NCBI GenBank assembly: GCA_016930595.1
Contig: JAFGGJ010000082.1
Location: forward strand, 46,138-110,137
Length of the DNA: 64,000 nucleotides
Direction: 5' to 3'
DNA from: Planctomycetota bacterium
Lineage (GTDB): Bacteria > Planctomycetota > SZUA-567 > JAFGGJ01
Shown: positions 26,242 through 34,567 of the stretch, in pieces
Layout: every line of letters starts with the position of its first letter
Position numbering within the stretch: position 1 is the stretch's first letter
Position numbers and translations under genes: made by a program
Notes under the pieces: generated by a model
Databases searched by the model: none
What the model was told of the DNA's origin: nothing
Seen by the model: only the letters and a program-made list of their open reading frames with translations

Positions 26242-27328
26242 AGGGGCTTCCGGGGGTGGTTTTGGGGAGAATGGAGTCGAGATCCCTGCGCGCGGCGTCG
26301 AAGCCCGGCTCCGAAACAAGCGCCCTGCGGTACATGCGTATAGCCGCCGGTATCCTGCCGGAACGACGGTAGACGGTTCCGAGAGCGTGGGCGAGGCGTG
26401 CGTCGCTGGGAAAGAGGGAGAGGCCCTTGAGATAACAGGATTCCGCCCTGCGGAGGTCGCCCCGGGCCTGGAGAACCACGCCCAGGTCGAGACAGGCGGC
26501 GGGATGACGGGGGTTGAGTTCGAAAGCCCTGCGGAGTTCGGTTTCGGCGCGTGCGAGGTTTCCCGAACGGTAACATGCGAGACCGAGGTTGCCGTGCGCT
26601 TCGGCAAGGCCGGGGAGTATTTCGAGGGCCTTTTCATAGAGCCGGCAGGCGTCATCGAAACGCCCTTCCCGCAGCCGGATGTTGCCGAGGTTGTAGTAAA
26701 GGGGGGCCATGGATTCACGTGCGTCCAGGCTTCGCAGGTAGCAGGAGCTCACGGCCGGCACGGCGTAGGTGCGGCGGTACCATGAATCGGTCTTCCGGGC
26801 GCCTGCGGCGAGAGGCTCGATATTGATGCGCGTGCGTCCGTCGTCGTATCTCACAAAAAAGTGGCCCGGCACTACGACGCCGCGCACGGGCAGGCCGAGG
26901 CGATGCCCCAAGACGATGAACAGGTACGACATGGCGAGACACGTGCCTTCCGTCCCTGCGGGCGCGTGCCCGGGCACCAGCGCCTGCGCCAGTACGAGAC
27001 CGTCGGGGCGCCGGCCGTCTTCTCCGGCGAAGAAGACACAGCGGACAAGGGCGTCGACGACGTCGGAGGGGCCGGGGTCCGTCCGGGTGGCGGGCATGGA
27101 GCGGCAGCGGAAAGCGAGTTTTTCGATATCGGCGAGTAGAGTGTCTTCCGCGGAGGCGGGGCCGGCGGCGTCCCGGACGTCGCCGGTGATTTCGAGGATG
27201 GAGACAATCGGATCCTGAAGGAGCGGCGCGGCGCCGGGGCCGTTCGGGCTTGCCGGGGCGCATCCGCAGAGCAGGGGAAGGAGCAGGCCGAGACGTGCGA
27301 CGGAAGCGACCGGAAAACGGGGGGGCAT
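26210..27328 (-). CDS. TPR lipoprotein with SirB1/transglutaminase-like domain
   Basis: 372 residues. Signal peptide LLLPLLCGC gives a lipobox with C23. Residues 50-200 resemble the SirB1-type transglutaminase-like domain: GTCLAMSYLFIVLG contains the Cys and VVPGHFFVRYDDG the His. Three to four TPR units follow from about 210 to 350 (YYNLGNIRLREGRFDDACRL, AHGNLGLACYRSGNLARAE). The last 25 residues are disordered. Likely a periplasm-facing scaffold anchored in a membrane. It starts one base into the stop of the preceding gene (TGATG), so it is the last gene of the acetylation island. Confidence 0.8.
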   Translation of the reverse strand: MPPRFPVASVARLGLLLPLLCGCAPASPNGPGAAPLLQDPIVSILEITGDVRDAAGPASAEDTLLADIEKLAFRCRSMPATRTDPGPSDVVDALVRCVFFAGEDGRRPDGLVLAQALVPGHAPAGTEGTCLAMSYLFIVLGHRLGLPVRGVVVPGHFFVRYDDGRTRINIEPLAAGARKTDSWYRRTYAVPAVSSCYLRSLDARESMAPLYYNLGNIRLREGRFDDACRLYEKALEILPGLAEAHGNLGLACYRSGNLARAETELRRAFELNPRHPAACLDLGVVLQARGDLRRAESCYLKGLSLFPSDARLAHALGTVYRRSGRIPAAIRMYRRALVSEPGFDAARRDLDSILPKTTPGSPSTERRAAPSP

Positions 27329-28434
27329 CAGTCCTGCGGCTTCACGTCGCTGATATAGAAGAAATTCCAGATGGGCTGTTTGAAGGGGGTTCCCCAGATG
27401 ACGACGGCGGGGTGTTCTTCCCGGAGGGAGGCCAGTTCTTCGGCGGGAATGGAATCCAGCGCGCCGTCGGGGAGGGCGGAGAGTTCGTCTCCCGGGAGCG
27501 CGGGCACTTCCACGATGTCAAGCCCGTCGCCGGCGGTCCCCCCGCCCGAGTCGTCGGTGGGTTCGGGCTTCAGCGTGTAGGTGAAGTAGGAAGGATACCA
27601 GTCGCTGCCGAGGGCGTAGGCCCATGAATTCACTTCGTCGACGCTGAGCACGCGTGACGAGTAATCGCCGAGAAGGGCCTGCACGGCGGAAGCCGGAACC
27701 GATTCGGCGGGGATACGGGCGTAGATTTCCGGGAAGCCGTCGCCGTCTTCGTCGTCGACGTCCTGCAGAAAGGAGACCCACGGCTTGAATTCGACCTTGG
27801 CCCACAATTCAGGGGCGTCGGTCCGGTGCACGTAGATGCAGGCGATTTCCTGGTAGGGAGGGATAATGTTGGGATCGTTCCACTTGTGGCCGCTGACGGC
27901 TGCGCCGACTTCGAGCAGGTCCATGAGGGCGTCGTCGCCGCCATCTTCGGATTCTTCATCCAGCTTGATGAGGTGATCGGAGGCAGGACGCCACGCCAGC
28001 GGGCAGGCTCTTTCCGCCGCGGTCAGCGGCGTGTCGGCGATGCGGTCGCAGAGGGTGTCGCCGTCGAGGGCGCCGTCGAAGGAAAGGTCGGCCATGGAGA
28101 CTTTTCCGTCCGGCGGGTCCGGCCTGTAAGCGGCCGGGTCGAGGAGCATGACGTTCGAATCGTAGGCGGCGAAGTCGAGGCGCGCTCGGGTGGGGCCGAC
28201 GATCCTGCGCATGAAAACCCTTGATTCGACCCTGTCGTAGTCGGCGTTGACGGGGTACACCCCCGCCGTAAGGGAACTCACCGGCCTGCGCGCCGCAGGG
28301 GCCGGTTCGACGGGAGGCTGGGGCTCGGAGGGTGTTTGAAGGGGCTGCCGGCGGACGGCGACAAGGGCGATGGCGGCAGCGGTGAGCAGAATGACGAGCA
28401 CTGCCACCGATCTGCGGCTGTGATGTTCAGGCAC
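27328..28434 (-). CDS. hypothetical membrane-anchored protein with calcium-loop-like motif
   Basis: 368 residues from a GTG at 28434 with GGGGAGG seven bases upstream; the longer reading through the upstream gene is rejected. One transmembrane segment near residues 10-28 (VAVLVILLTAAAIALVAV), then a Pro-rich linker and a beta-rich domain. DVDDEDGDGFPEIYARI is a DxDxDG calcium-binding-loop-like motif. SGHKWNDPNIIPPYQ and WGTPFKQPIWNFF are distinctive but not assigned. It lies between an AlgX-like acetyltransferase and the TPR lipoprotein, so a role in polysaccharide modification or export is inferred only from position. Confidence 0.65.
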   Translation of the reverse strand: MPEHHSRRSVAVLVILLTAAAIALVAVRRQPLQTPSEPQPPVEPAPAARRPVSSLTAGVYPVNADYDRVESRVFMRRIVGPTRARLDFAAYDSNVMLLDPAAYRPDPPDGKVSMADLSFDGALDGDTLCDRIADTPLTAAERACPLAWRPASDHLIKLDEESEDGGDDALMDLLEVGAAVSGHKWNDPNIIPPYQEIACIYVHRTDAPELWAKVEFKPWVSFLQDVDDEDGDGFPEIYARIPAESVPASAVQALLGDYSSRVLSVDEVNSWAYALGSDWYPSYFTYTLKPEPTDDSGGGTAGDGLDIVEVPALPGDELSALPDGALDSIPAEELASLREEHPAVVIWGTPFKQPIWNFFYISDVKPQD

Positions 28435-28484
28435 GTAAATCCTCCCCTCGTGCGAAAGGCCCGGCGCGGCGGGGCCTTCGGGCG

Positions 28485-30029
28485 CTATTCTTTCATTTCT
28501 TCGACCCAGTAGGGCTGGCGCAGATCGCCGATATCGTCGGTTTCGCCGATCTGCTTCAGGTCCTTCTGCATCTTGCCGGCGGCGGGAACAAGAACCATGC
28601 GGTGGATGTCGCCCACCTGGTAATCGGCGGCGGGAAGAAGCTTGAAGTCGCGCATGACCCACTGAACCGTGATAAGATCAGCCTCGCCGAAAGAGCCTTT
28701 TTCCACGGAGACGACCTTGTACTTCGTATAGGTAAGGCAGTGAGGATAAGGAACATCGCCCGGGTTGGGCGGCCTGGAAACGGCGATAATCCTGCCAGTG
28801 ATCTCGAAGGGTTCCTGGGACTGCGCGGCGACGGCGGAAGGGAACTGAACGAGTTCCCATTCGCTTTCGGGGTCGATGAGTTCGCGCGTGACGAATCCCC
28901 AGACGACGAGTTTCTTGGAGGACAGGTCTCGCGAGCGGGCGAGTCTCCTGCGAGTGACGGAAGGAGCTCCGCCGTTGACGGCGATGACGTCAAGAGTGCG
29001 GCCCAGGTGCAGGGCGAGGTGTTCGCCGAAGCCGGCGTGGTCGCCCCATTTCATGGCGGCGACGGAAAACACGTTCACGAAACTGTCGCCCAGCAGGACT
29101 ACGGGGGAATCGGGATCGGGTTCGAGCAGCTCACCGCTTTGCGGATCGAAAACCTGCCGGACGGTGACGGTGTTTTCATGGTACCTGTGCGAGAATTCCG
29201 GAAGCTTGAGCATGTCGAAAATATCGCCCTTGTTGGAAACCGGGACGTCCCGGGTGTCGAAGGAGCGGGTGTTTTCTGCAAGCCAGGGGTGGAGCCGGAC
29301 GAGTTCCGCCGCCAGGGAGCGCGCGGCGAAATCCATGCCGGCGGGAGTCCAGTGGGTGTCGAGGGACATGTAGAGCTGTTCTCCGTCGGACTTGGCGTTC
29401 CAGAGTGGGAGACGAAGGTTGATGACGCGTACGCCTTCGCGCTCGAGGGAGTCGATGAATTCCCGCTCATGGACGTTGGTCGGCGGCCCCAGAGAAGGGT
29501 TGTAGGAAGGGGCGAGTTTCTCGGGATATATCTGGGGCTTGACGGGAAAGGGCACGACGACGAGGTCGATGCCGCGTTGTTTCAATTGTTTGTGGAAGTC
29601 GAGTACGGCCGGGAGAGGGTCCGGGGATTTTGCGGCGACGTCTTCCAGGCAGTAGACGGAACGGAAGCCGGGCCCCGTAACGTAGCGGAGACCGGTCTTG
29701 TAGAAAAGCCAACCGTCCTGTCCGACGGCGACTTCTTCATTGCCCTGGTTGACGGCCGAGAGCTGGACCCATTGGACAAAGGGGCGCAAGGCGTTGGCAG
29801 CGGCATTGTTTTCGGAGAGGGCGTCTTCATAGCGCTGGATGTTGCTGAGCTTCGGTATGCGTTTGAAGATATTGAATTCCTGGAGTTTTGCGCCGGTGGC
29901 GAGTTCCCAGACGAGCTGGCTGAGCGGTACGGCGAAGATGGCAGCGACGAAAAAGCCGGCGAGTATCCATCCGGCCGTCGGGCTGGTTTGACCGACTTCG
30001 GGGACGATGGGTCGTTCCTCGCGCGGCAC
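28485..30029 (-). CDS. AlgJ/AlgX-like SGNH acetyltransferase, membrane-anchored
   Basis: 514 residues from a GTG at 30029 with AAGGAG. One N-terminal transmembrane segment (about 18-40). The catalytic features of the AlgJ/AlgX family are DTHWTPAG (Asp-x-His-Trp) near residue 227 and VVLLGDSFVNVF, the GDS serine, near residue 308. HKQLKQRGIDLVVVPFPVKP near 150 is also typical. These enzymes transfer acetyl groups delivered by the AlgI-type MBOAT to an extracellular polysaccharide. The C-terminal 120 residues after the SGNH core are beta-rich and may bind glycan. It follows the MBOAT gene by nine bases. Confidence 0.82.
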   Translation of the reverse strand: MPREERPIVPEVGQTSPTAGWILAGFFVAAIFAVPLSQLVWELATGAKLQEFNIFKRIPKLSNIQRYEDALSENNAAANALRPFVQWVQLSAVNQGNEEVAVGQDGWLFYKTGLRYVTGPGFRSVYCLEDVAAKSPDPLPAVLDFHKQLKQRGIDLVVVPFPVKPQIYPEKLAPSYNPSLGPPTNVHEREFIDSLEREGVRVINLRLPLWNAKSDGEQLYMSLDTHWTPAGMDFAARSLAAELVRLHPWLAENTRSFDTRDVPVSNKGDIFDMLKLPEFSHRYHENTVTVRQVFDPQSGELLEPDPDSPVVLLGDSFVNVFSVAAMKWGDHAGFGEHLALHLGRTLDVIAVNGGAPSVTRRRLARSRDLSSKKLVVWGFVTRELIDPESEWELVQFPSAVAAQSQEPFEITGRIIAVSRPPNPGDVPYPHCLTYTKYKVVSVEKGSFGEADLITVQWVMRDFKLLPAADYQVGDIHRMVLVPAAGKMQKDLKQIGETDDIGDLRQPYWVEEMKE

Positions 30030-30038
30030 GGTTTCTCC

Positions 30039-31487
30039 TTAGAACTGGAAATAGAGGAATGGGTTGAAGGACTGCGTCCACATCACCAGCACGGCCCAGA
30101 CGAACAGCGGGATGAGGAGCGCGATCTTGAGCGGGGTAACAGTCTTAGCGTGTTCCCAGCTCTGGCGTGTCCCCCAGACGACAAAGGCGCAGACGGCGAA
30201 AATAACGATGTGGTTCACAGTGTAGATGGTGGGGCTCACAAGGCTGCTGCCGGGCGTGTCGGGGCCGAAACCAAGCATGGTCTTGCAGTAAGCGATGGAG
30301 GATGAAAGGTCGACGGCGCGGAAGAAGACCCACGTGAAGAGGACGACGACAAAAGTGACCGCGACACGAATGGGCTTCGGGAGCTTGCGGTACGGGGAGT
30401 CTTTGCCGATAAGGCGTTCGCCGGCGAGCATGCCGCCGTGTATGGCCCCCCAGACGACGAAATTCCACGCGGCGCCGTGCCAGAGGCCGCCGAGAAGCAT
30501 GACTGCAGCAAGGTTGATATAGGTTCTCCTGGGGCCCTTGCGATTGCCCCCGAGAGGAATGTACAGGTAATCCCTGAGCCATGTGGAGAGGGACATGTGC
30601 CAGCGGTTCCAGAAGTTGGTGATGGAATCGGCGTGGTAGGGGGAGTCGAAGTTCTTGGGGAACTTGAAGCCGAGCATAAGGCCCATGCCGATGGCCATGT
30701 CGGAATATCCGCTGAAGTCGAAATATATCTGGAAGGCGTAGGCGACGACCCCCGTCCAGGCGTCGAAACAGTGGATGCCTCCCGCATTGAAAGCGGCGTC
30801 GGCGACTTCTCCCATAGGGTTGGCGAGCAGGATCTTCTTGGCGAAACCGAGCATGAAGAAAATCGTGCCTCGAGCAAACTTGTCCAGCGTATGCGTGCGG
30901 ACGGAAAGCTGGTCGGCGATGTCGGAATACCGCACGATGGGGCCGGCGACGAGTTGGGGGAAGAGGGCGACGTAGCAGGAAAAGTCCAGAAGCGACTTGG
31001 CCGGCTTGGCGTGCCCGCGGTAGAGGTCTATGGAGTAGCTCATGGACTGGAACGTGTAGAAGGAAATCCCGACGGGCAGGGTGACCTTGAAGAGGGTCAT
31101 GGCGTCGTGTCCGAAGGTCTGGAGAATCCAGTTGAGGTTTTCCTGGGCGAAGACGAAATACTTGAAAAAGCCCAGAAGGCCCAGGTTGGTGATCACCGAC
31201 AGCGCCACTGCGACCTTGCGCTGAAACACGGTGGACGTGTAGCCGAATTCATCGGGCTGGTCGAGCTTCCCGATGGGGTTCCATTTCCCGACGATCATCA
31301 GGCCGCAGATGTAGTCGTTGAGGGTTGAGAACATCATCAGCGTGACGAACCACGGATTGGCCCATCCATAGAAAATGTAGCTGAGCACGGTGAGGAGCGG
31401 CTGCTTCCAGCGCATCGGGGTGACTGCATAGAGAGCAAGCACGATGGGGAGAAAGTAGAAGAGAAAGACGTGAGATGAGAATACCAT
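30039..31487 (-). CDS. AlgI-like membrane-bound O-acyltransferase (MBOAT)
   Basis: 482 residues with about ten or more membrane segments. N-terminus FSSHVFLFYFLPIVLALY is typical. Family signatures: YTFQSMSYSIDLYRG, FPQLVAGPIVRYSDI, FDFSGYSDMAIG, and the catalytic His region LLGGLWHGAAWNFVVWG near residue 330. It passes an acyl group (usually acetyl) across the inner membrane. Together with the two SGNH proteins on each side it forms a complete acetylation machine. No alginate-polymerase genes are adjacent, so the polymer is unknown. Confidence 0.93.
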   Translation of the reverse strand: MVFSSHVFLFYFLPIVLALYAVTPMRWKQPLLTVLSYIFYGWANPWFVTLMMFSTLNDYICGLMIVGKWNPIGKLDQPDEFGYTSTVFQRKVAVALSVITNLGLLGFFKYFVFAQENLNWILQTFGHDAMTLFKVTLPVGISFYTFQSMSYSIDLYRGHAKPAKSLLDFSCYVALFPQLVAGPIVRYSDIADQLSVRTHTLDKFARGTIFFMLGFAKKILLANPMGEVADAAFNAGGIHCFDAWTGVVAYAFQIYFDFSGYSDMAIGMGLMLGFKFPKNFDSPYHADSITNFWNRWHMSLSTWLRDYLYIPLGGNRKGPRRTYINLAAVMLLGGLWHGAAWNFVVWGAIHGGMLAGERLIGKDSPYRKLPKPIRVAVTFVVVLFTWVFFRAVDLSSSIAYCKTMLGFGPDTPGSSLVSPTIYTVNHIVIFAVCAFVVWGTRQSWEHAKTVTPLKIALLIPLFVWAVLVMWTQSFNPFLYFQF

Positions 31488-31514
31488 GCCGCAGCAGTCC
31501 TATTCCAAGCAGTG

Positions 31515-32624
31515 TCAGGGTATTTGTATAACAGCCCAGGGTGAGCGGTAGTTGAACAGGTCCCGCTCCGATATCGCCCAGATAACAAGTTTCTTGCCGG
31601 CCAAAGCCTGTCCTCCCCCACGGTACCTCAACCACTTGACGCGCACGTTCGGTCCCATCCCCTGGCCGAGAACGAGGTCCAGCGGGACGCCGACCTCCCT
31701 CGCGATGTGGGCCGTAAGGCCGCCGTGTTCGCAGTCTTCAAAATGAAAGACTCCCGCATAGCTGTCGCCCAGGAGGAGTATGGGGCTGTTTTCGTCGTCG
31801 TCGTAGAATCCGCCGTCGGGCTTCAGGACCTGGGTGGCCTGGAGCGGCCTGGGCCGGTAGTGTATCCTTTCGGTTTCGGGCAGCATCTTGACGATGTCGC
31901 CGGTGCGTTTGCAGGCGGCTTCCTTCACCGCGTACGATGTCCTGTCTCTGCTGATCTCCCGGTACCATGGATAGGCCGTTATCCTTTCGGCGAAGGCGTG
32001 TGCGGCCGTCCTCAGGGCCCGGTGGGACCAGTGCGTGTCCTGGAACTGGTAAAACGGCTCGTCCGAGCCCGGCGGAAGCTTGTCGCGCTCCGCCATGAAA
32101 CACGGTAGGAGATCGACGCATTCGACGCCGGCGCCAGCAAGTTCAAGCATCAGTTTCCTGGTATACGGATCCACGTAGGGGCCGGAGGAGGGGGGCGCTT
32201 CGGGCGTGACCTTTTCCGGAAAAACGGCGGCCTTCACGGGTATGGGGCAGAAGAGCATGTCCACGCCGCGCGATTTCAACTGGTTGTTGAAGTCTACTAT
32301 GGCGGGGAAAGGATTGCGCCCTTCGTCCTGTTTCTGCAGGTCGCCGCAGGCAAGGACGTCGAGCGAGTGGCGGAAGAAGAGGAAGCCGTCGAGACCTGCA
32401 AGGGCCTTGATGGCTTCCGGTTGCGAGGCAAGAGCTTTGCCGACATCCTGCCGGAACGGGCCGAGCTGCTTTTCCCACGCATCCCAACTGCCGCCCCAGC
32501 GGGCGACTTCGCCGTTCCAGCGGTCGACGTTCTCTCGCATGAAATCGCGCGGCGGCGCTTTGGGACTGCATCCCGCGCAGAAAGCAAGAACCCCTCCCCA
32601 TAGCAGAAACATCACAGGGCGCAT
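31515..32624 (-). CDS. AlgJ-like SGNH lipoprotein
   Basis: 369 residues from ATG 32624, chosen because it opens a lipoprotein signal (FLLWGGVLAFCAGC, lipobox Cys near residue 19) with GGGAGG upstream. Catalytic motifs are DTHWSHRA and LLLGDSYAGVF. VDFNNQLKSRGVDMLFCPIPVK matches the same region in the 28485 protein, so the two are paralogues with different anchors (lipid here, transmembrane there). LDGFLFFRHSL near residue 97 is an AlgJ-family feature. It leads the acetylation operon. Confidence 0.82.
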   Translation of the reverse strand: MRPVMFLLWGGVLAFCAGCSPKAPPRDFMRENVDRWNGEVARWGGSWDAWEKQLGPFRQDVGKALASQPEAIKALAGLDGFLFFRHSLDVLACGDLQKQDEGRNPFPAIVDFNNQLKSRGVDMLFCPIPVKAAVFPEKVTPEAPPSSGPYVDPYTRKLMLELAGAGVECVDLLPCFMAERDKLPPGSDEPFYQFQDTHWSHRALRTAAHAFAERITAYPWYREISRDRTSYAVKEAACKRTGDIVKMLPETERIHYRPRPLQATQVLKPDGGFYDDDENSPILLLGDSYAGVFHFEDCEHGGLTAHIAREVGVPLDLVLGQGMGPNVRVKWLRYRGGGQALAGKKLVIWAISERDLFNYRSPWAVIQIP

Positions 32625-33189
32625 GCGTCCCTCCCGAGCCGGTTTCCCGATTATCGCAGAAAAAAGTAATAACGCTGCGAACCGCGTGCAGGCAATCGTA
32701 GCGTTAGAGCCGCGTGTGTCAAGCGACTTGCCGAGACGGTTTTGGGCGCGATGCGTATGCTTCATGCCGGCCTTTCCAGGGTGCCTGTCACGGTAGCAAG
32801 TTGTTACGATCTCCGTCCATTCCTGCTAATTACGCTCCGGGCGCCTGCGATTAGGCGCGCCTTTCGGAAAATTTTCGAAAGGCTGGGTGGATGACGCAGG
32901 GACACCGCCGAAAGGGGTGCCCAATGAGAGGCGGCGGAGGCCGGCGCCGGGCGGCCAAGAAGAAAAACAAGAAAAATATCCGACCGCGGTTCACGGCTGC
33001 CACGTGGGGGCCGGTATGCCGCCTTGAGCGCGTACTTTAAATGTATGTGGATGGCCGGGCCGCACAGGGCGGCCCGGATGTCTCCAGCTTGCAACCACGA
33101 ATTTCAGGTTGTATAATCACGGGTTGAGGGCAGTGGTATCAGTTGTTGACAGAGAGGCCCGGTAGCGGGCCCGGATACGGGAGGTAGCG
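32625..33189. other. divergent intergenic region with several hairpins
   Basis: 565 bases between the minus-strand acetylation operon and the plus-strand propeller gene. It contains adjacent stems GCGCCT/AGGCGC (32841-32858) and GCCTTTCG/CGAAAGGC (32859-32883, loop GAAAATTTT), a further GC-rich palindromic zone to about 32955, an A-rich run (32960-32980) and the promoter at 33089-33117. A short minus-strand reading frame (32804-33094) has no ribosome-binding site and unlikely composition. I match no riboswitch or known ncRNA to it. Confidence 0.5.
33089..33117 (+). promoter_or_regulatory. strong sigma70-like promoter for the sorting-tail propeller gene
   Basis: TTGCAA (33089-33094), 17-base spacer, TATAAT (33112-33117), leaving a leader of about 66 bases before ATG 33190. 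One of the best promoter matches in the window. Confidence 0.65.
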
Positions 33190-34560
33190 ATGAGAGCGCT
33201 CAGGTTTTTCGTGGTGGTGGTTGCGCTGGTGCTGGCCGCGCGGCTGGCGGCGGGGGCCGATGCCGGCGAACAGGCCAAACTGGACGCCCTTGACGCAGCG
33301 ATAGACGGGACGATCCTTTATACCCAGGGAGGAAGGGTGTACACGGCCGTGATAGGGACTTGGACCCCGGTGGACCTCGGCGACGGCAACTATGCCCGCT
33401 GGAGCCCGGACGGCCAGAAGATAGCGGTCCTGCACAACGGCAACCTTTACGTGATGGACGCGGACGGCGGTAACCGAACGCTGATCCTTTCGGGACTCAT
33501 CTGGAACATCAACCCGATAGACTACCACGCAAACGGGACGGAGATCCTGTTCACGCAGAACAATTACGGGCTGCGCGCTGTGGACATAGCGACGCATTCG
33601 CTGCGGGACGTGGCCACTTTTCACAAGTATTTCGGCGAGCCGGCCGTATGTCTCAGCGGCGAACGCATGGTCGCCAGGCAGGACCACTGGCTGTATGCGA
33701 TAACCCCGGGCGTCGGCGACAGGGAATACACTTCCGGAGCGTGTTCGCCGGGCATAAGTCCGTGCGGCGCGTACGTGATGAACAACACGGGTACTCACAC
33801 CACGCTGGAAATCCGCGACTGGGACGGCAGCAACAAGTTCACGCTTGATGCTACCACCTGCCAGCCCGACGGCGAATGGGACAACCAGCACTGGTCGAAC
33901 CATCCCGATTACATAGCGGTGCAGGGCGAAGTACTGGTTACCGGCGAAGTGTACATCATGCATGTGAGCGCCAACGACTGCACGCGCGTGACGTGGGTGG
34001 GCAACACCCGTTACCCGGATCTCTACGTGGAGAACGTTCTGACAATAACGGGCACGGTTACGGACTCGGGCTCTAGCGACCCCGTGGCCAACCGGATCGT
34101 CCGCGCGGCGAACGGCCCGCAGGTCGTTGAAACACAGACGAACGAGAACGGTGAATACATGATCGTGGGGATACTGGCCGGCGACTACACGATATCGATG
34201 CCAGGTGCGGTGCTCGCTCCGACCGGCACGGGCACTCAGCCCGTGACAGTCAGCGGAGCCGATGTGACGGGAGCGGACTTCGAGGCCGCGCTGGAAGACA
34301 ACGACGCCGTGCCCGACGGCATTGACGACGCCTGGGAATACAAGTTCTTCGGGGACATCACGACGACCGACGGAACCGGTGACGCCGACAGCGATAACAT
34401 AGACGACATGCAGGAATACATTGACGGCACGAACCCGACCATCCCGGAATCCACCGGCGGCGGTGGAGGCGGCGGGTGTGGCCCCGTGGGGGGGGCGGGT
34501 ATCGGCCTGGTGCTGATGATTGCGGTGGGGAGGCTTTTCGTGCGGCGCCGCGGCGCATGA
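33190..34560 (+). CDS. secreted beta-propeller protein with Cys-containing C-terminal sorting-like tail
   Basis: 456 residues. Signal peptide residues 1-23. PD40-like propeller strands (ARWSPDGQKIAVLHNG, NLYVMDADGGNRTLI) to about residue 280, ending RYPDLYVENV. A CarboxypepD_reg/Ig-like module (about 283-370, ITGTVTDSGSSDPVAN) follows, then a calcium-loop stretch GDADSDNIDDMQEYIDG. The tail is tripartite: a Gly run, C430 in GCGPVGGAG, a hydrophobic helix (438-450) and a basic RRRGA end, like Synerg-CTERM or MYXO-CTERM signals. AGGT ribosome-binding site upstream. Resembles the proteins at 21030 and 39231. Confidence 0.82.
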   Translation: MRALRFFVVVVALVLAARLAAGADAGEQAKLDALDAAIDGTILYTQGGRVYTAVIGTWTPVDLGDGNYARWSPDGQKIAVLHNGNLYVMDADGGNRTLILSGLIWNINPIDYHANGTEILFTQNNYGLRAVDIATHSLRDVATFHKYFGEPAVCLSGERMVARQDHWLYAITPGVGDREYTSGACSPGISPCGAYVMNNTGTHTTLEIRDWDGSNKFTLDATTCQPDGEWDNQHWSNHPDYIAVQGEVLVTGEVYIMHVSANDCTRVTWVGNTRYPDLYVENVLTITGTVTDSGSSDPVANRIVRAANGPQVVETQTNENGEYMIVGILAGDYTISMPGAVLAPTGTGTQPVTVSGADVTGADFEAALEDNDAVPDGIDDAWEYKFFGDITTTDGTGDADSDNIDDMQEYIDGTNPTIPESTGGGGGGGCGPVGGAGIGLVLMIAVGRLFVRRRGA

Positions 34561-34567
34561 TGGGGGT

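Noticed and set aside
28602..30305. 567-codon plus-strand frame opposite the AlgX-like gene
   Set aside because: Antisense of a gene with DTHW and GDS motifs; Gly/Asp/Val-rich shadow composition.
32804..33094. 96-codon minus-strand frame in the divergent spacer
   Set aside because: No ribosome-binding site, covers hairpins and the opposite-strand promoter, no recognisable fold.
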